From assembly GCA_051162045.1 (NCBI GenBank), contig JBISDI010000011.1: DNA of 64,000 nucleotides; one strand, written 5' to 3'. Source of the DNA: Anaerozeibacter quisquiliarum (GTDB lineage Bacteria > Bacillota > Clostridia > Christensenellales > Aristaeellaceae). The notes beneath the pieces are model-generated. The model was given only the letters and a program-made list of their open reading frames with translations. It was not told the origin of the DNA and did not search any database. Positions 34,385-42,121 of the stretch are shown in pieces. The first letter of the stretch is position 1. Each line of letters begins with the position of its first letter. Both the position numbers and the translations under genes were made by a program.

Positions 34385-35149
34385 TTGTCGCTCGACCGGC
34401 GGCGCGCGCTGGGGCCGTACCTGTGGGGGGCGGCGCTTTTCGGCCTGCTGCTGCAATTGCACAGCGTGTCATACCTGCTCACAGGCCGGGAGGGTGAGGC
34501 GCTGATGGCCTTTTTCTTCAGTTCGTCGATGGGCTTCGTCGCGCCCGTGATGCCGCTGCTTTCGGCGCTGCCGTTTGCGACCGGGTTTTGCGCCGATTGG
34601 AGGAGCGGCTTTGCGGCCGCCGCGGTGTCCCGCTCGGGCAAGCGCCGGTACCTGCATTCGAAGGCCGCCGCCTGCGCGCTGTCGGGGGCGCTCGCGTCGG
34701 CGCTCGGCATGCTGGCCTTTGTCGTGTTCCTGAACCTGTGGTTCCCGCCCGACTGGTCGCGCGAGCCGTTCATCGGCGACATCGAGGGGCTTGAGACGCT
34801 GCTCTTGGGCGGCGGCGCGGGCGCGTACCTCAAGTATTACGGCGCGCGGCTGCTGTTGGCGTCTTGCTCGGGCGCGTTCTGGGCGCTGTCCGCGCTGGCG
34901 TTCTCCGCCTTTTACCCCAACGTGCCGCTGACGCTGTGCGCGCCGCTGGTGCTGCACCGGCTGCTGCAGGAGCTGGGGCAGGCGCTGCTGCTGCCGCCCT
35001 TCCTCGACGTGACGCTGCTCGAGACCGGCGCGGCGGGGTTGCCGCCGCCGTTGACCCTGGCGGCGGGCGCCATCGTGTTCGGGGTATTGTGCGCCGCGCT
35101 GTGGCTGACCTTCGCGCTGCGCGCGGGGAGGAGGCTGCGCAATGCGTAA
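34385..35149 (+). CDS. ABC-exporter membrane subunit, first of two
   Basis: 254 residues, about six membrane helices, starting at TTG 34385 with GGGAGGG 11 bases upstream. The early loop GFCADWRSGFAAAAVSRSGKRRYL resembles the post-helix-2 motif of ABC-2 permeases (E-xx-xGT). It is very rich in Leu and Ala. It overlaps the next membrane gene by 8 bases and is followed by an ATPase, so this is a three-gene exporter with two different permeases. Confidence 0.75.
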   Translation: MSLDRRRALGPYLWGAALFGLLLQLHSVSYLLTGREGEALMAFFFSSSMGFVAPVMPLLSALPFATGFCADWRSGFAAAAVSRSGKRRYLHSKAAACALSGALASALGMLAFVVFLNLWFPPDWSREPFIGDIEGLETLLLGGGAGAYLKYYGARLLLASCSGAFWALSALAFSAFYPNVPLTLCAPLVLHRLLQELGQALLLPPFLDVTLLETGAAGLPPPLTLAAGAIVFGVLCAALWLTFALRAGRRLRNA

Positions 35150-35978
35150 CGCCCGGGCCTGCGCGCGCCATAACCTGCGGCGGCTGATCGCCACGCCGCG
35201 CGCGTGGGCGGTGCTGATTTTGACCTTGCTGTACGTGGAGAACCAGTTCGCGCCGATCCGGCTGATGCTGCAAGTGGAAAACCTGAAGCTCGGCTGGCCG
35301 GGCATGACCGCCTATTTCTTCAGCGACGCGCAGATCACGATGATGGCGGGGCTGATGGGGTTGATGCTGCTGTTTGACGTGCCGCTGACCGACGAGACGC
35401 AGCGCTACATCATCGCGCGCACCGGGCGCGGCGCATGGGGCCGCGGGCAGGTGCTGTATACGGTTGCGATGAGCGCGCTCTACTTGGCTGTCGTGGCGCT
35501 TGCGCTGCTTCTGTTCCAGCTGCCGTGGGCCGAGTGGTCGTCCGGGTGGTCGGGCGGGCTCGAGGGGTTGGTCAAAAACGGGCTGTACGAGCAATACGAC
35601 ACGATGCTCGACTACGACCCCTGGGTGATGGACGCCTACGCGCCGATCCAGGCGATGGGGCTGACGCTCGCGCTGCACGCGCTGGCCTACGCTTCGCTGG
35701 CGCTCACGCAGTTCGCGGTGAATGTGCGCTTCGCTTCGCGGCTGGGTTTCCTGGCCGCGTCCGCGCCGCTGCTGTTCGACGCGGTGATCGAGGAATTTTT
35801 CGGGACAGAGGCGTTTTATTTCTCGCCGGTCACGCTGTCGCGGCTGACCACGCTCGACTACGGCGACGGCATGGGCCGGCCGCCGGTGTGGTATGCGTTT
35901 GTCGTGCTGACGGGGCTGACGGCGGGGCTTGTGTTTTGGTGCGCGCGCCTGACCAAGCGAAGGGAGATGTTGTTGTGA
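35142..35978 (+). CDS. ABC-exporter membrane subunit, second of two
   Basis: 278 residues, about six membrane helices. After the second helix comes DVPLTDETQRYIIARTGRG, matching the ABC-2 permease loop. A large extracellular segment (WSSGWSGGLEGL to DYDPWVMDAYAP, about 130-165) lies between helices 4 and 5. GTGA overlap with the ATPase gene. Substrate unknown; peptide antibiotics or lantibiotics are typical for this layout. Confidence 0.75.
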   Translation: MRNARACARHNLRRLIATPRAWAVLILTLLYVENQFAPIRLMLQVENLKLGWPGMTAYFFSDAQITMMAGLMGLMLLFDVPLTDETQRYIIARTGRGAWGRGQVLYTVAMSALYLAVVALALLLFQLPWAEWSSGWSGGLEGLVKNGLYEQYDTMLDYDPWVMDAYAPIQAMGLTLALHALAYASLALTQFAVNVRFASRLGFLAASAPLLFDAVIEEFFGTEAFYFSPVTLSRLTTLDYGDGMGRPPVWYAFVVLTGLTAGLVFWCARLTKRREMLL

Positions 35979-36604
35979 TCGTGCTCAAGGGGGTATGCAA
36001 GTCGTTTGGCCGGGAGGAAGTGCTCAGATCTGTCAGCGCGCGGTTCGAGACCGGGCTGATCCACGGGCTGGTGGGGCGCAACGGCTCGGGCAAGACGGTG
36101 CTGCTCAAGTGCATCGCGGGGCTGACGCGCGCGGACGCCGGGGTGGTCAAAGTGGACGGCAAGCGCGTGGGCGTGGAGATCGAGATGCCGCCGCGCATGG
36201 GCGCGATCATCGAGACGCCGGGGTTCCTGCCCAACTACTCGGGCTACCGGAATTTGAAGTTCCTGGCCGACATCCGGCGGGCGGTGGGGCGCGAGGAGAT
36301 TTGCGCGGCGATGGAGCGCGTGGGGCTGGATCCGGGCAGCCGCAAGTGGGTGTCGCGCTACAGCCTGGGCATGCGCCAGCGGCTGGGCATCGCGCAGGCG
36401 ATCATGGAGGACCCGGATTTGTTGATCCTGGACGAGCCGATGAACGGCCTGGACAACGACGGCGTGCGGCAAATGCGCGCTCTGTTCAGGCGGCTGCAAA
36501 AGGAGGGCCGCACGATCCTGCTGGCGAGCCACAATCCGCTGGACATCGACCGGCTGTGCGACACGGTCAGCGAGATGGACAAAGGGAAGCTGGTGGCGCT
36601 GTGA
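35975..36604 (+). CDS. ABC exporter ATP-binding protein
   Basis: 209 residues, short version without a C-terminal extension. GTG start at 35975. Walker A GRNGSGKTV, GAIIETPGFLPNYSGYRNL (lantibiotic-exporter type), signature YSLGMRQRLGIAQA, Walker B LLILDEPMNGLD and H-loop ASHNPLDIDRL. Works with the two preceding membrane proteins. Similar in style to the 30397 ATPase but clearly a separate system. Confidence 0.9.
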   Translation: MIVLKGVCKSFGREEVLRSVSARFETGLIHGLVGRNGSGKTVLLKCIAGLTRADAGVVKVDGKRVGVEIEMPPRMGAIIETPGFLPNYSGYRNLKFLADIRRAVGREEICAAMERVGLDPGSRKWVSRYSLGMRQRLGIAQAIMEDPDLLILDEPMNGLDNDGVRQMRALFRRLQKEGRTILLASHNPLDIDRLCDTVSEMDKGKLVAL

Positions 36605-36768
36605 GGGGAGGGGCCCTTCCCGCCGCGGCGTGAAGGGTGTCCAGAGGGCGAAGCCCTTTGGCGGGGGTTTGGGGGCGGAGCCACCAAACCCCCGTTCTTG
36701 GCTCCCCGCGCCGCCGTATCCGCCCTCAGAACACAAGAACCGCGCGGCTGGTTTCGAGCTGCGGCGGC
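36605..36768. other. Intergenic GC-rich inverted repeats, no gene
   Basis: Contains GGGTGTCCAGAGGGCGAAGC and the complementary GGGGGTTTGG (36663 on) and CCAAACCCCC (36682 on), which can form a hairpin just beyond the ATPase gene and may end its transcript. No coding sequence seen. Confidence 0.5.
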
Positions 36769-36860
36769 GCGGCGTTCCCGATGTCCCAAAATGTCGGGTG
36801 TCGCCCACAGGGCGACACCCGACATTTCGGGACGAGTCCGTCCCTGTTCCGCAAAACCGG
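36769..36860 (-). repeat. Hairpin repeat element, copy A
   Basis: Arms 36783-36806 and 36810-36833 (24 bases, one mismatch, 3-base loop). Flanks are shared with copy B at 37708-37796 in inverted orientation: GCGGCGT(T/C)CC(C/T)GATGTCC on one side and GGACGAGT...CGCAAAACCG on the other. The arm sequences themselves differ, with compensating changes. It lies 35 bases past the stop of the minus-strand XRE gene. Confidence 0.75.
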
Positions 36861-36894
36861 CTTCGCCCGTCCCCCTGGATACGCGCCTTATGCG

Positions 36895-37206
36895 CTATGC
36901 TTTCCCCACAATCCTGTCCAACGCCTTGCGAATGACCTCGACGTCTTCCTCTAACGATGGGAAATCATTTACCCTGCCCTTGACCGGCAAAGAATCGCAC
37001 AGCAAGTCGCTCATGGAGGCGTCTAAAGCAATCGCAATGCCTACCAGTGTTTCGACACTGGCCTTTCGGCTTCCCCTTTCGATGTGTCCAAGAAACGACA
37101 AGGAAATGCCCGCCTGCGAGGCCAACGTCCGCTGGGTCATTCGCAATCGCTTCCTACGGCGTCGTATCTCCTTCCCAAGCCCCCTGTAGTCGAGTGAACC
37201 GCTCAT
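36895..37206 (-). CDS. XRE-family transcriptional regulator A
   Basis: 103 residues. Helix-turn-helix at about 8-62 (MTQRTLASQAGISLSFLGHI), then a short acidic tail (FPSLEEDVEVIRKALDRI) that may dimerise. The ATG at 37206 has GGAGG 8 bases upstream; the earlier GTG/ATG choices overlap that site. Divergent from a second XRE gene with a 112-base shared regulatory region. Probably a repressor of one or both genes. Confidence 0.85.
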   Translation of the reverse strand: MSGSLDYRGLGKEIRRRRKRLRMTQRTLASQAGISLSFLGHIERGSRKASVETLVGIAIALDASMSDLLCDSLPVKGRVNDFPSLEEDVEVIRKALDRIVGKA

Positions 37207-37318
37207 AGGCATTTCCTCCACTCTAAAGAATATCTATAGATAGGATTATACATCATATCTATCGATGTTGTCATGCGTTGATTGTACTCCTATCATAAAT
37301 TGGTAAGGAGTGAGGCGA
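37207..37318. promoter_or_regulatory. Divergent promoters with overlapping -35 boxes and repeated operators
   Basis: Plus strand: TTGTCA (37268-37273), 17 bases, TATCAT (37291-37296). Minus strand: ATGACA (37274-37269), 18 bases, TATAAT (37250-37245). The two -35 hexamers occupy the same bases, so only one polymerase can bind at a time. The palindrome TATCTATAGATA (37231-37242) and a 10/12 match TATCTATCGATG (37256-37267) flank the minus -10 and are probable operators. Confidence 0.7.
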
Positions 37319-37651
37319 ATGACCGCGCAAGCGTTTGGGAAGCGGATAAGGCAGCTTCGGGAAAAGGCGGGACTATCCCAGCTTGAGCTATCGCTGCGGT
37401 GCGACGAATTGTCCGCGTCCTATATCGGGTTCATCGAGCAGGGCAAGAAAGCGCCGACGATCACGACGATGAACAAGATTGCAGACGGCCTTGGCCTTAC
37501 GCTGGGTGAGATTTTGGGCGACGATGAGCCGGCGATCATGTACGATCCTTCGATCAATCGCATGATTGCCTACGCGACCGCCTTGACGCCGGCCGAAAGA
37601 GACGATATGGTGGAGATTGTGAAGCTGATTAACAAGCGGTTTTCCAGATAG
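37319..37651 (+). CDS. XRE-family transcriptional regulator B
   Basis: 110 residues. Helix-turn-helix at about 7-62 (LSQLELSLRCDELSASYIGF), extended by an acidic stretch (LGEILGDDEPAIMYDP) and a C-terminal helix (LTPAERDDMVEIVKLINKRF). AAGGAG lies 8 bases before the ATG at 37319. Sequence is clearly different from regulator A. With the shared promoter region it forms a cI/cro-like pair, but no phage genes are nearby. Confidence 0.85.
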   Translation: MTAQAFGKRIRQLREKAGLSQLELSLRCDELSASYIGFIEQGKKAPTITTMNKIADGLGLTLGEILGDDEPAIMYDPSINRMIAYATALTPAERDDMVEIVKLINKRFSR

Positions 37652-37707
37652 GCTTCCTTCAGCAGTCGGGGGCGCGGGCGACCACAGGTCGCCTTACGAA
37701 GGGTGCG

Positions 37708-37796
37708 CGGTTTTGCGAGGCGGAGAACTCGTCCTGAAGTACATAGACGCTGCCTGCCGGCAACGCCTATGTACTTCAGGACATCAGGGACGCCGC
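37708..37796 (+). repeat. Hairpin repeat element, copy B
   Basis: Arms 37731-37754 and 37759-37782 (24 bases, two mismatches, 4-base loop). Flanking CGGTTTTGCG and GACATCAGGGACGCCGC match copy A in the opposite orientation. It starts 57 bases after the stop of regulator B, so each copy follows its XRE gene in the same relative direction. Confidence 0.75.
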
Positions 37797-37856
37797 CCAG
37801 GCCCCGCTCAAGGGCTTTACCCTTAAGAATCCCTTCACCGCTCAAGCGGGAACCCG

Positions 37857-38945
37857 CTATTCTTCCGCCCGCAGCAGCTCCATCACCCGGCCGTAAAACC
37901 TGAGATTGTGCGCGGTCGCCAGGCGCAGCGCCTGCGCGTCGCCCACCTTGAACAGGTGGTGCAGGTACGCGCGCGAATGCCGCTTACACAGCGCGCAGTC
38001 GCAACCCTCCTCGATCGGCCGCCCGTCGGCAACATGCTTGTCGTCCAGCGCATAGTAAAACCCGTAAAACTTTCCGTCGGCGCGCCGCACGCCCTCGGGC
38101 GTCGCGCAGTTCTCCCTGAACATATAAAGCCGCTGGTGGCGCGCTTCGCGCGTCGGAATCACGCAGTCGAACAGCCCATACCCCATCCGGACACAGCGCA
38201 CGATCTCCTCCGGCCGGCCCAGCCCCATCGCGTACTTGGGCAGTTCGTCCGGCATCGCGTCCGCCGCCGCTTGCAGGATGTCATCGCGCAGCTGCCCCGC
38301 CGAATCCAGCGGCCAGCCGCCAAAGCCATAGCCGTCGAAGCCGATCTCGGCGAGCCGCCGCCCACATTCCAGCCGCAGCGCGCGGTCGCCGCCGCCCTGC
38401 ACGATGCCGAACAGCAGCGGCTTTTCGTCCGTCATTCCCCGCGTCAGCTTGTCGAACTCCGCGCGGCAGCGCGCGCCCCACTTGACCGTCAGCTCCACCG
38501 AGCGCCGCTGCGCCTCGGGCGGGTCGTCGGGGTGGGTGCACAGGTCGAGCGCCATCGCGATGTCGCTGCCGTATTGAAGCTGCGCCTGGATGCACTTCTC
38601 GGGCGTGAAGATGACCTTCTCCCGGCCCTGGTCGGGCCGGAAGATGATCTCGCCGTCGCGGATCTCGCCGTAGGCCGGGTTCTCGCGGATCAGCGAGAAC
38701 AGTTGGAACCCGCCAGAATCGGTCAGGATCGTGCCGCCGTAGCCGGTGAATCGGTGCAGCCCGCCCAGGCGCTTAATCAGCCGCGCGCCCGGCCGGTTGT
38801 ACAGGTGGTAACTGTTCATGACGAGGCCGTGCAGGCCCGACCGCTCCATGTCCTCGAACCCGGTCGCGCGCACCGCGCCGTGGGTCGCGTCGGGGAAAAA
38901 CGCCGGAAGCGGTACCTCGCCGCGCCGCGTGACCAAAAGCGTCAT
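37857..38945 (-). CDS. Divergent tRNA-guanine transglycosylase family protein
   Basis: Tgt-fold enzyme exchanging guanine for a 7-deazaguanine in nucleic acid. 362 residues. Kept: general base Asp76 in TDSGGFQLFS, FGIVQGG, nucleophile Asp in FDCVIPTREAR, and the zinc site CDCALCKRHSRAYLHH. Changed: the base-binding GGLAVGE loop of ordinary bacterial Tgt reads GFGGWPL, and FDEC reads LDLC. So it may take a different base (queuine rather than preQ1) or a different acceptor. ATG at 38945 overlaps the rsmH stop as ATGA. Confidence 0.85.
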   Translation of the reverse strand: MTLLVTRRGEVPLPAFFPDATHGAVRATGFEDMERSGLHGLVMNSYHLYNRPGARLIKRLGGLHRFTGYGGTILTDSGGFQLFSLIRENPAYGEIRDGEIIFRPDQGREKVIFTPEKCIQAQLQYGSDIAMALDLCTHPDDPPEAQRRSVELTVKWGARCRAEFDKLTRGMTDEKPLLFGIVQGGGDRALRLECGRRLAEIGFDGYGFGGWPLDSAGQLRDDILQAAADAMPDELPKYAMGLGRPEEIVRCVRMGYGLFDCVIPTREARHQRLYMFRENCATPEGVRRADGKFYGFYYALDDKHVADGRPIEEGCDCALCKRHSRAYLHHLFKVGDAQALRLATAHNLRFYGRVMELLRAEE

Positions 38946-39901
38946 TTTCCCACCTCCAGTTTTTCGCATACCCGAAGCGTCGCGCTGCGCGCGCGGGGAT
39001 TGGCGGCAAGTTCCGCCTCGCCCGCCGTGATCGGCTTGCGCGTAACCAGCCGAACGGTCGGCTTCTTGCCGCACACGCACAGCGGCATGTGCTTGGGGCA
39101 GGTACAGGGGTCGGCCATGCCGCGCAGCGCGTTCTTCACGATGCGGTCTTCGAGCGAATGGAACGCGATCACGCACAACCGACCGCCCGGATTGAGCAGG
39201 TCGACAAGCTCGCGCAGCGCACGGTCCAACGGGCCCAGTTCGTCGTTGACCGCGATGCGCAGCGCCTGGAATGTGCGCCGCGCCGGGTGCGAGCCGTCCT
39301 TCGCGCGCACCTTCTTGGGCACCGCCGCGTCGATCACGGCGACCAGTTGCGCCGTGGTCTCGATCGGAGAGCGTGCGCGGCGGTCGACGAGCACGCGCGC
39401 GATCTGCGCCGCCCAGCTTTCTTCGCCGAAATCCCGGAGCACGCGCGCGATCTCGCCCTCGCTCCATTCATTGATGATTGTGCGCGCGGTCAGCGCCTGC
39501 CGCCGGTCCATGCGCATGTCGAGCGGCGCGTCGTCGTGGTAGGAGAACCCGCGCTCGCGCGCGTCCAGCTGGTGCGACGACACGCCGAGGTCGAGCAGCG
39601 CCCCATCGAGCGCGTCCACCCCGCGGGCACCGAGCAGCGCGCGCGCATCGTGGAAGTTGCCGCGCAGCGCGGCAAACCGGGCGTCCTTGAGGCGCGCGGA
39701 AGCCGCCGCGAGCGCGTCCTCGTCGCGGTCTATGCCGTAAAGCCGCCCGTTTGCGCCCAGCCGTTTCAGGATTTCGGCGCTGTGCCCGCCGCCGCCCAGC
39801 GTGCCGTCGAGGTAGGTGCCGTCCGGGCGGATTGCGAGGCCGCCCACGCATTCGGCGAGCAACACCGGCAGATGATGAAAGCCCATGCGATTCTCGTCCA
39901 T
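38942..39901 (-). CDS. rsmH: 16S rRNA (cytosine1402-N4)-methyltransferase RsmH (MraW)
   Basis: SAM-dependent methyltransferase acting on m4Cm1402 in the ribosomal P site. 319 residues. HHLPVLLAECVGGL N-terminus, SAM motif DGTLGGGGHS, LLDLGVSSHQLD, MRMDRRQALTA, RTFQALRIAVNDEL and the C-terminal IAFHSLEDRIVK with a CTCPKHMPLCVC segment. Normally in the mraZ-mraW-ftsL wall cluster; here it is detached and coupled to a Tgt-like gene. Start at 39901 or 39886, neither with a good ribosome site. Confidence 0.95.
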   Translation of the reverse strand: MDENRMGFHHLPVLLAECVGGLAIRPDGTYLDGTLGGGGHSAEILKRLGANGRLYGIDRDEDALAAASARLKDARFAALRGNFHDARALLGARGVDALDGALLDLGVSSHQLDARERGFSYHDDAPLDMRMDRRQALTARTIINEWSEGEIARVLRDFGEESWAAQIARVLVDRRARSPIETTAQLVAVIDAAVPKKVRAKDGSHPARRTFQALRIAVNDELGPLDRALRELVDLLNPGGRLCVIAFHSLEDRIVKNALRGMADPCTCPKHMPLCVCGKKPTVRLVTRKPITAGEAELAANPRARSATLRVCEKLEVGK

Positions 39902-40107
39902 GGATTTATCATACCACAGCGTGCGGGAAAAGAAAAGCGCGAACCGGGGCGGCTTCGAGCCTCCGGTTCGCGCGTAGGTATACGAGGGAAACGCGCGGAT
40001 GCGATGGTCTGAACTCGACGCCCCGCAACGGGAACGCCGAATACTGCAATCAGGTCGCCACCCCGTCCTCCGGGCATCCCTCCAAAGGGGGAAACCGCAT
40101 ACGCGCA

Positions 40108-40512
40108 TCACCAGCGATTGCCGCAATCCGGGCATACCCAGTCGGCTTTGTCGGAGAACATGCCGAGGAACCCCCGCTTTTTGGGGGCTTCCTCCACCTG
40201 CGCGCCGCCGCAACGCGGGCACGAGGGGCCCGACTGCGCGGATTCGCCGAGCGCGTTCATCTTTTCCTCGTCCAGGCTCTTGAGCTGCTCATAGTACATG
40301 TCGGCGCGGAAGCCGGGGCCGGAAGAGGCGTAGGTCTCGACCATCTTTTTGAGCAGGATCGTGCGGTCGGACGGCCGCGATTGCATGTATTGCTGCCGCG
40401 TGACCCGCGTGAGCACCACCTCGGCGCCGCAGAAGGTGCATGCCCCGCCGCCTTTCACGTAGGAATGCCGCCCGCATTGCGGGCAGATGGCCACCATGAG
40501 TACGCTGTCCAT
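40108..40512 (-). CDS. Zinc-ribbon protein of unknown function
   Basis: 134 residues from MDSVLMVAICPQCGR. Two zinc ribbons: CPQCG and CTFCG at the N-terminus, CPRCG and CPDCG at the C-terminus, joined by a helical charged middle (YEQLKSLDEEKMNAL). A short hydrophobic/basic KKRGFLGMFSDK lies before the last CxxC. Probably a nucleic-acid- or protein-binding adaptor. The start is uncertain because an in-frame ATG pair at 40581/40578 has no ribosome site either. Confidence 0.7.
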   Translation of the reverse strand: MDSVLMVAICPQCGRHSYVKGGGACTFCGAEVVLTRVTRQQYMQSRPSDRTILLKKMVETYASSGPGFRADMYYEQLKSLDEEKMNALGESAQSGPSCPRCGGAQVEEAPKKRGFLGMFSDKADWVCPDCGNRW

Positions 40513-40855
40513 AACCAACACCACTTTCCCCCGGCGCTCGGTCAAGGGGGGCCCGAGCGCCGGTTTCACCTGATTCATCATAAATTACAAATGTCTGTAA
40601 CCTATCATTATATATCGGCGGAAGCATCGGAAAGTTAACACCGACGCACAATAGGTTAACGCCGGCTTGTTGGACATGCGTTTATCCTATTATTCTTATG
40701 GAAAACAAGGGGAGCGGAGTCCGGAACTGCGACGTGTCGGACGAGGCCGGCGTCCAGGCCGCGTAATCCCGCGCGCAGGCGGCTCTATGCGCCATCTTGC
40801 GCCTGCAAAATCCTCGACGTAGCGCCGCTACGCCTTCAAATTGCGATCGCACGAC
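40513..40855. other. Intergenic region with dispersed repeat, no convincing gene
   Basis: A candidate minus-strand promoter for the zinc-ribbon gene lies near 40605-40640 (TTAACT, 18 bases, TATATA). At 40777-40830 is a repeat (GCGCAGGCG ... GCGCCTGC) that shares GCGCCATCTTGCGC exactly with 8190-8203. A 22-codon plus-strand ORF at 40699 lacks a ribosome site. Confidence 0.5.
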
Positions 40856-42049
40856 CTATCCGAGCACGCTTTGCGCCAGGAAGCGGCCCAGCTGCCGGAT
40901 GAACGGTTGGCGGCGGTCCAGCAGGTGGCTCAGGATGGCGAGCGGGCCCTCCTTCCCGGGGGCTTGCTCGCCGGCGTCCAGGATGGCTTTTGAAAGTGCG
41001 GATAGGCTGAACACCCTGAGCGGATCGACGCCGGCATCGGCGGCCGCGGCCTCGATCAGCGCGAGCATCAAATCCTCGTAGCCGTAGTTGTGCTCAAGTT
41101 TCAAATGCGTGCCGAGTTCGGGCAGGATGCGCTCGAACAACAGGCGCTTGGGCGGCAGGTCGGGCAGCATGAAGGCTCCCCGCATGTCCGCGATCAGGCT
41201 GTCCGGCAGTTTAAGGAAGCGCTGCACCGCATCCGACCCTTGCCATGGCTCGACGTAGTAGCTGCGGCCCTTGAGAGCGCGCAGCATCTTGAGCGCGTCC
41301 AGGTAGCCGATCGAAAGGTTGCGCAGCGCCTGCTCGTTGTCGAACGACATCACGTTGCCAAGGTCGCGCGAGGGCGAGATGATGGTGATCTTGGCGTCGG
41401 TCTTGGGCGGGAAGAACAGCCCGGGGCCGCCCGTTCGGATGGCGATCACCTCGTCGAAACCCAGGTCGGTCAGCAGGTTGATCGGGCAGTTGTTGAACAG
41501 CCCGCCGTCCAGGAACGTATGCTCGCCGATGACTTGTGGCTGGAACCCCGGAAACGAGGCGCTGGCCATCACGTAGTCGAGCAGCGCCCCCTCGGGGATG
41601 TCCTGGAGGAGCAGCTGATAGGGCTTGAACTCGGTCACCGACACGGTCACCAGGCCGTACACCTTGCCCGAGGCGCGCAGCCGCGCCTCGTCGATCAGCT
41701 CGCCGATCTTCGCCTTCATGCGCGTCGTGTCCACGCCCTTGTGCAGCCCCGTTTGGCGAAGCTCGCCGATCAGCCCTCTGACATCCGCGACGAAGTCGCC
41801 CCCAAACGAGCGCTCGCCCAGCTTCAGCAGCTTGACCAGCGGGTCGCTGAACAGCATCTCGGGCGTGACCGAGCGCCACATCCGCTCCAATGGGTCAAAA
41901 TCGCCCTGGGCCAGCACGGCGGCGTTGATCGCGCCGATCGAGGTGCCCACGTAGCCGTCGAACGCGTAGCCCGCTTCGTAGAGCGCCTTTATCGCGCCCA
42001 CATGGTAGGCGCCGCGCGCCCCGCCGCCCTCCAATGCCACGCCGACCAT
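40856..42049 (-). CDS. Patatin-like phospholipase
   Basis: Ser-Asp dyad lipid acyl hydrolase, 397 residues. Oxyanion hole GGGARG (8-13), nucleophile elbow GTSIG with Ser37, and the Asp of FLDGGLFNN. The C-terminal 150 residues are an extra domain with no recognised motif. AAAGGAGAGG precedes the ATG, and a TATAAT (minus strand, 42094-42089) lies about 40 bases upstream. Cytoplasmic by sequence; acts on phospholipids or neutral lipids. Confidence 0.92.
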   Translation of the reverse strand: MVGVALEGGGARGAYHVGAIKALYEAGYAFDGYVGTSIGAINAAVLAQGDFDPLERMWRSVTPEMLFSDPLVKLLKLGERSFGGDFVADVRGLIGELRQTGLHKGVDTTRMKAKIGELIDEARLRASGKVYGLVTVSVTEFKPYQLLLQDIPEGALLDYVMASASFPGFQPQVIGEHTFLDGGLFNNCPINLLTDLGFDEVIAIRTGGPGLFFPPKTDAKITIISPSRDLGNVMSFDNEQALRNLSIGYLDALKMLRALKGRSYYVEPWQGSDAVQRFLKLPDSLIADMRGAFMLPDLPPKRLLFERILPELGTHLKLEHNYGYEDLMLALIEAAAADAGVDPLRVFSLSALSKAILDAGEQAPGKEGPLAILSHLLDRRQPFIRQLGRFLAQSVLG

Positions 42050-42121
42050 GCCGCGACCTCTCCTTTCGCTTTCATAGGGACAGGGAACATTATACCGCGG
42101 TGCGCGGTCACTTAATCCCGA

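Noticed and set aside
36895..37651. Prophage or integrated element remnant
   Set aside because: Only the two XRE genes are present; no integrase, attachment repeats with tRNA, or structural genes.
40699..40767. 22-codon plus-strand ORF starting ATGGAAAACAAG
   Set aside because: No ribosome site, no promoter at proper spacing, unremarkable sequence.
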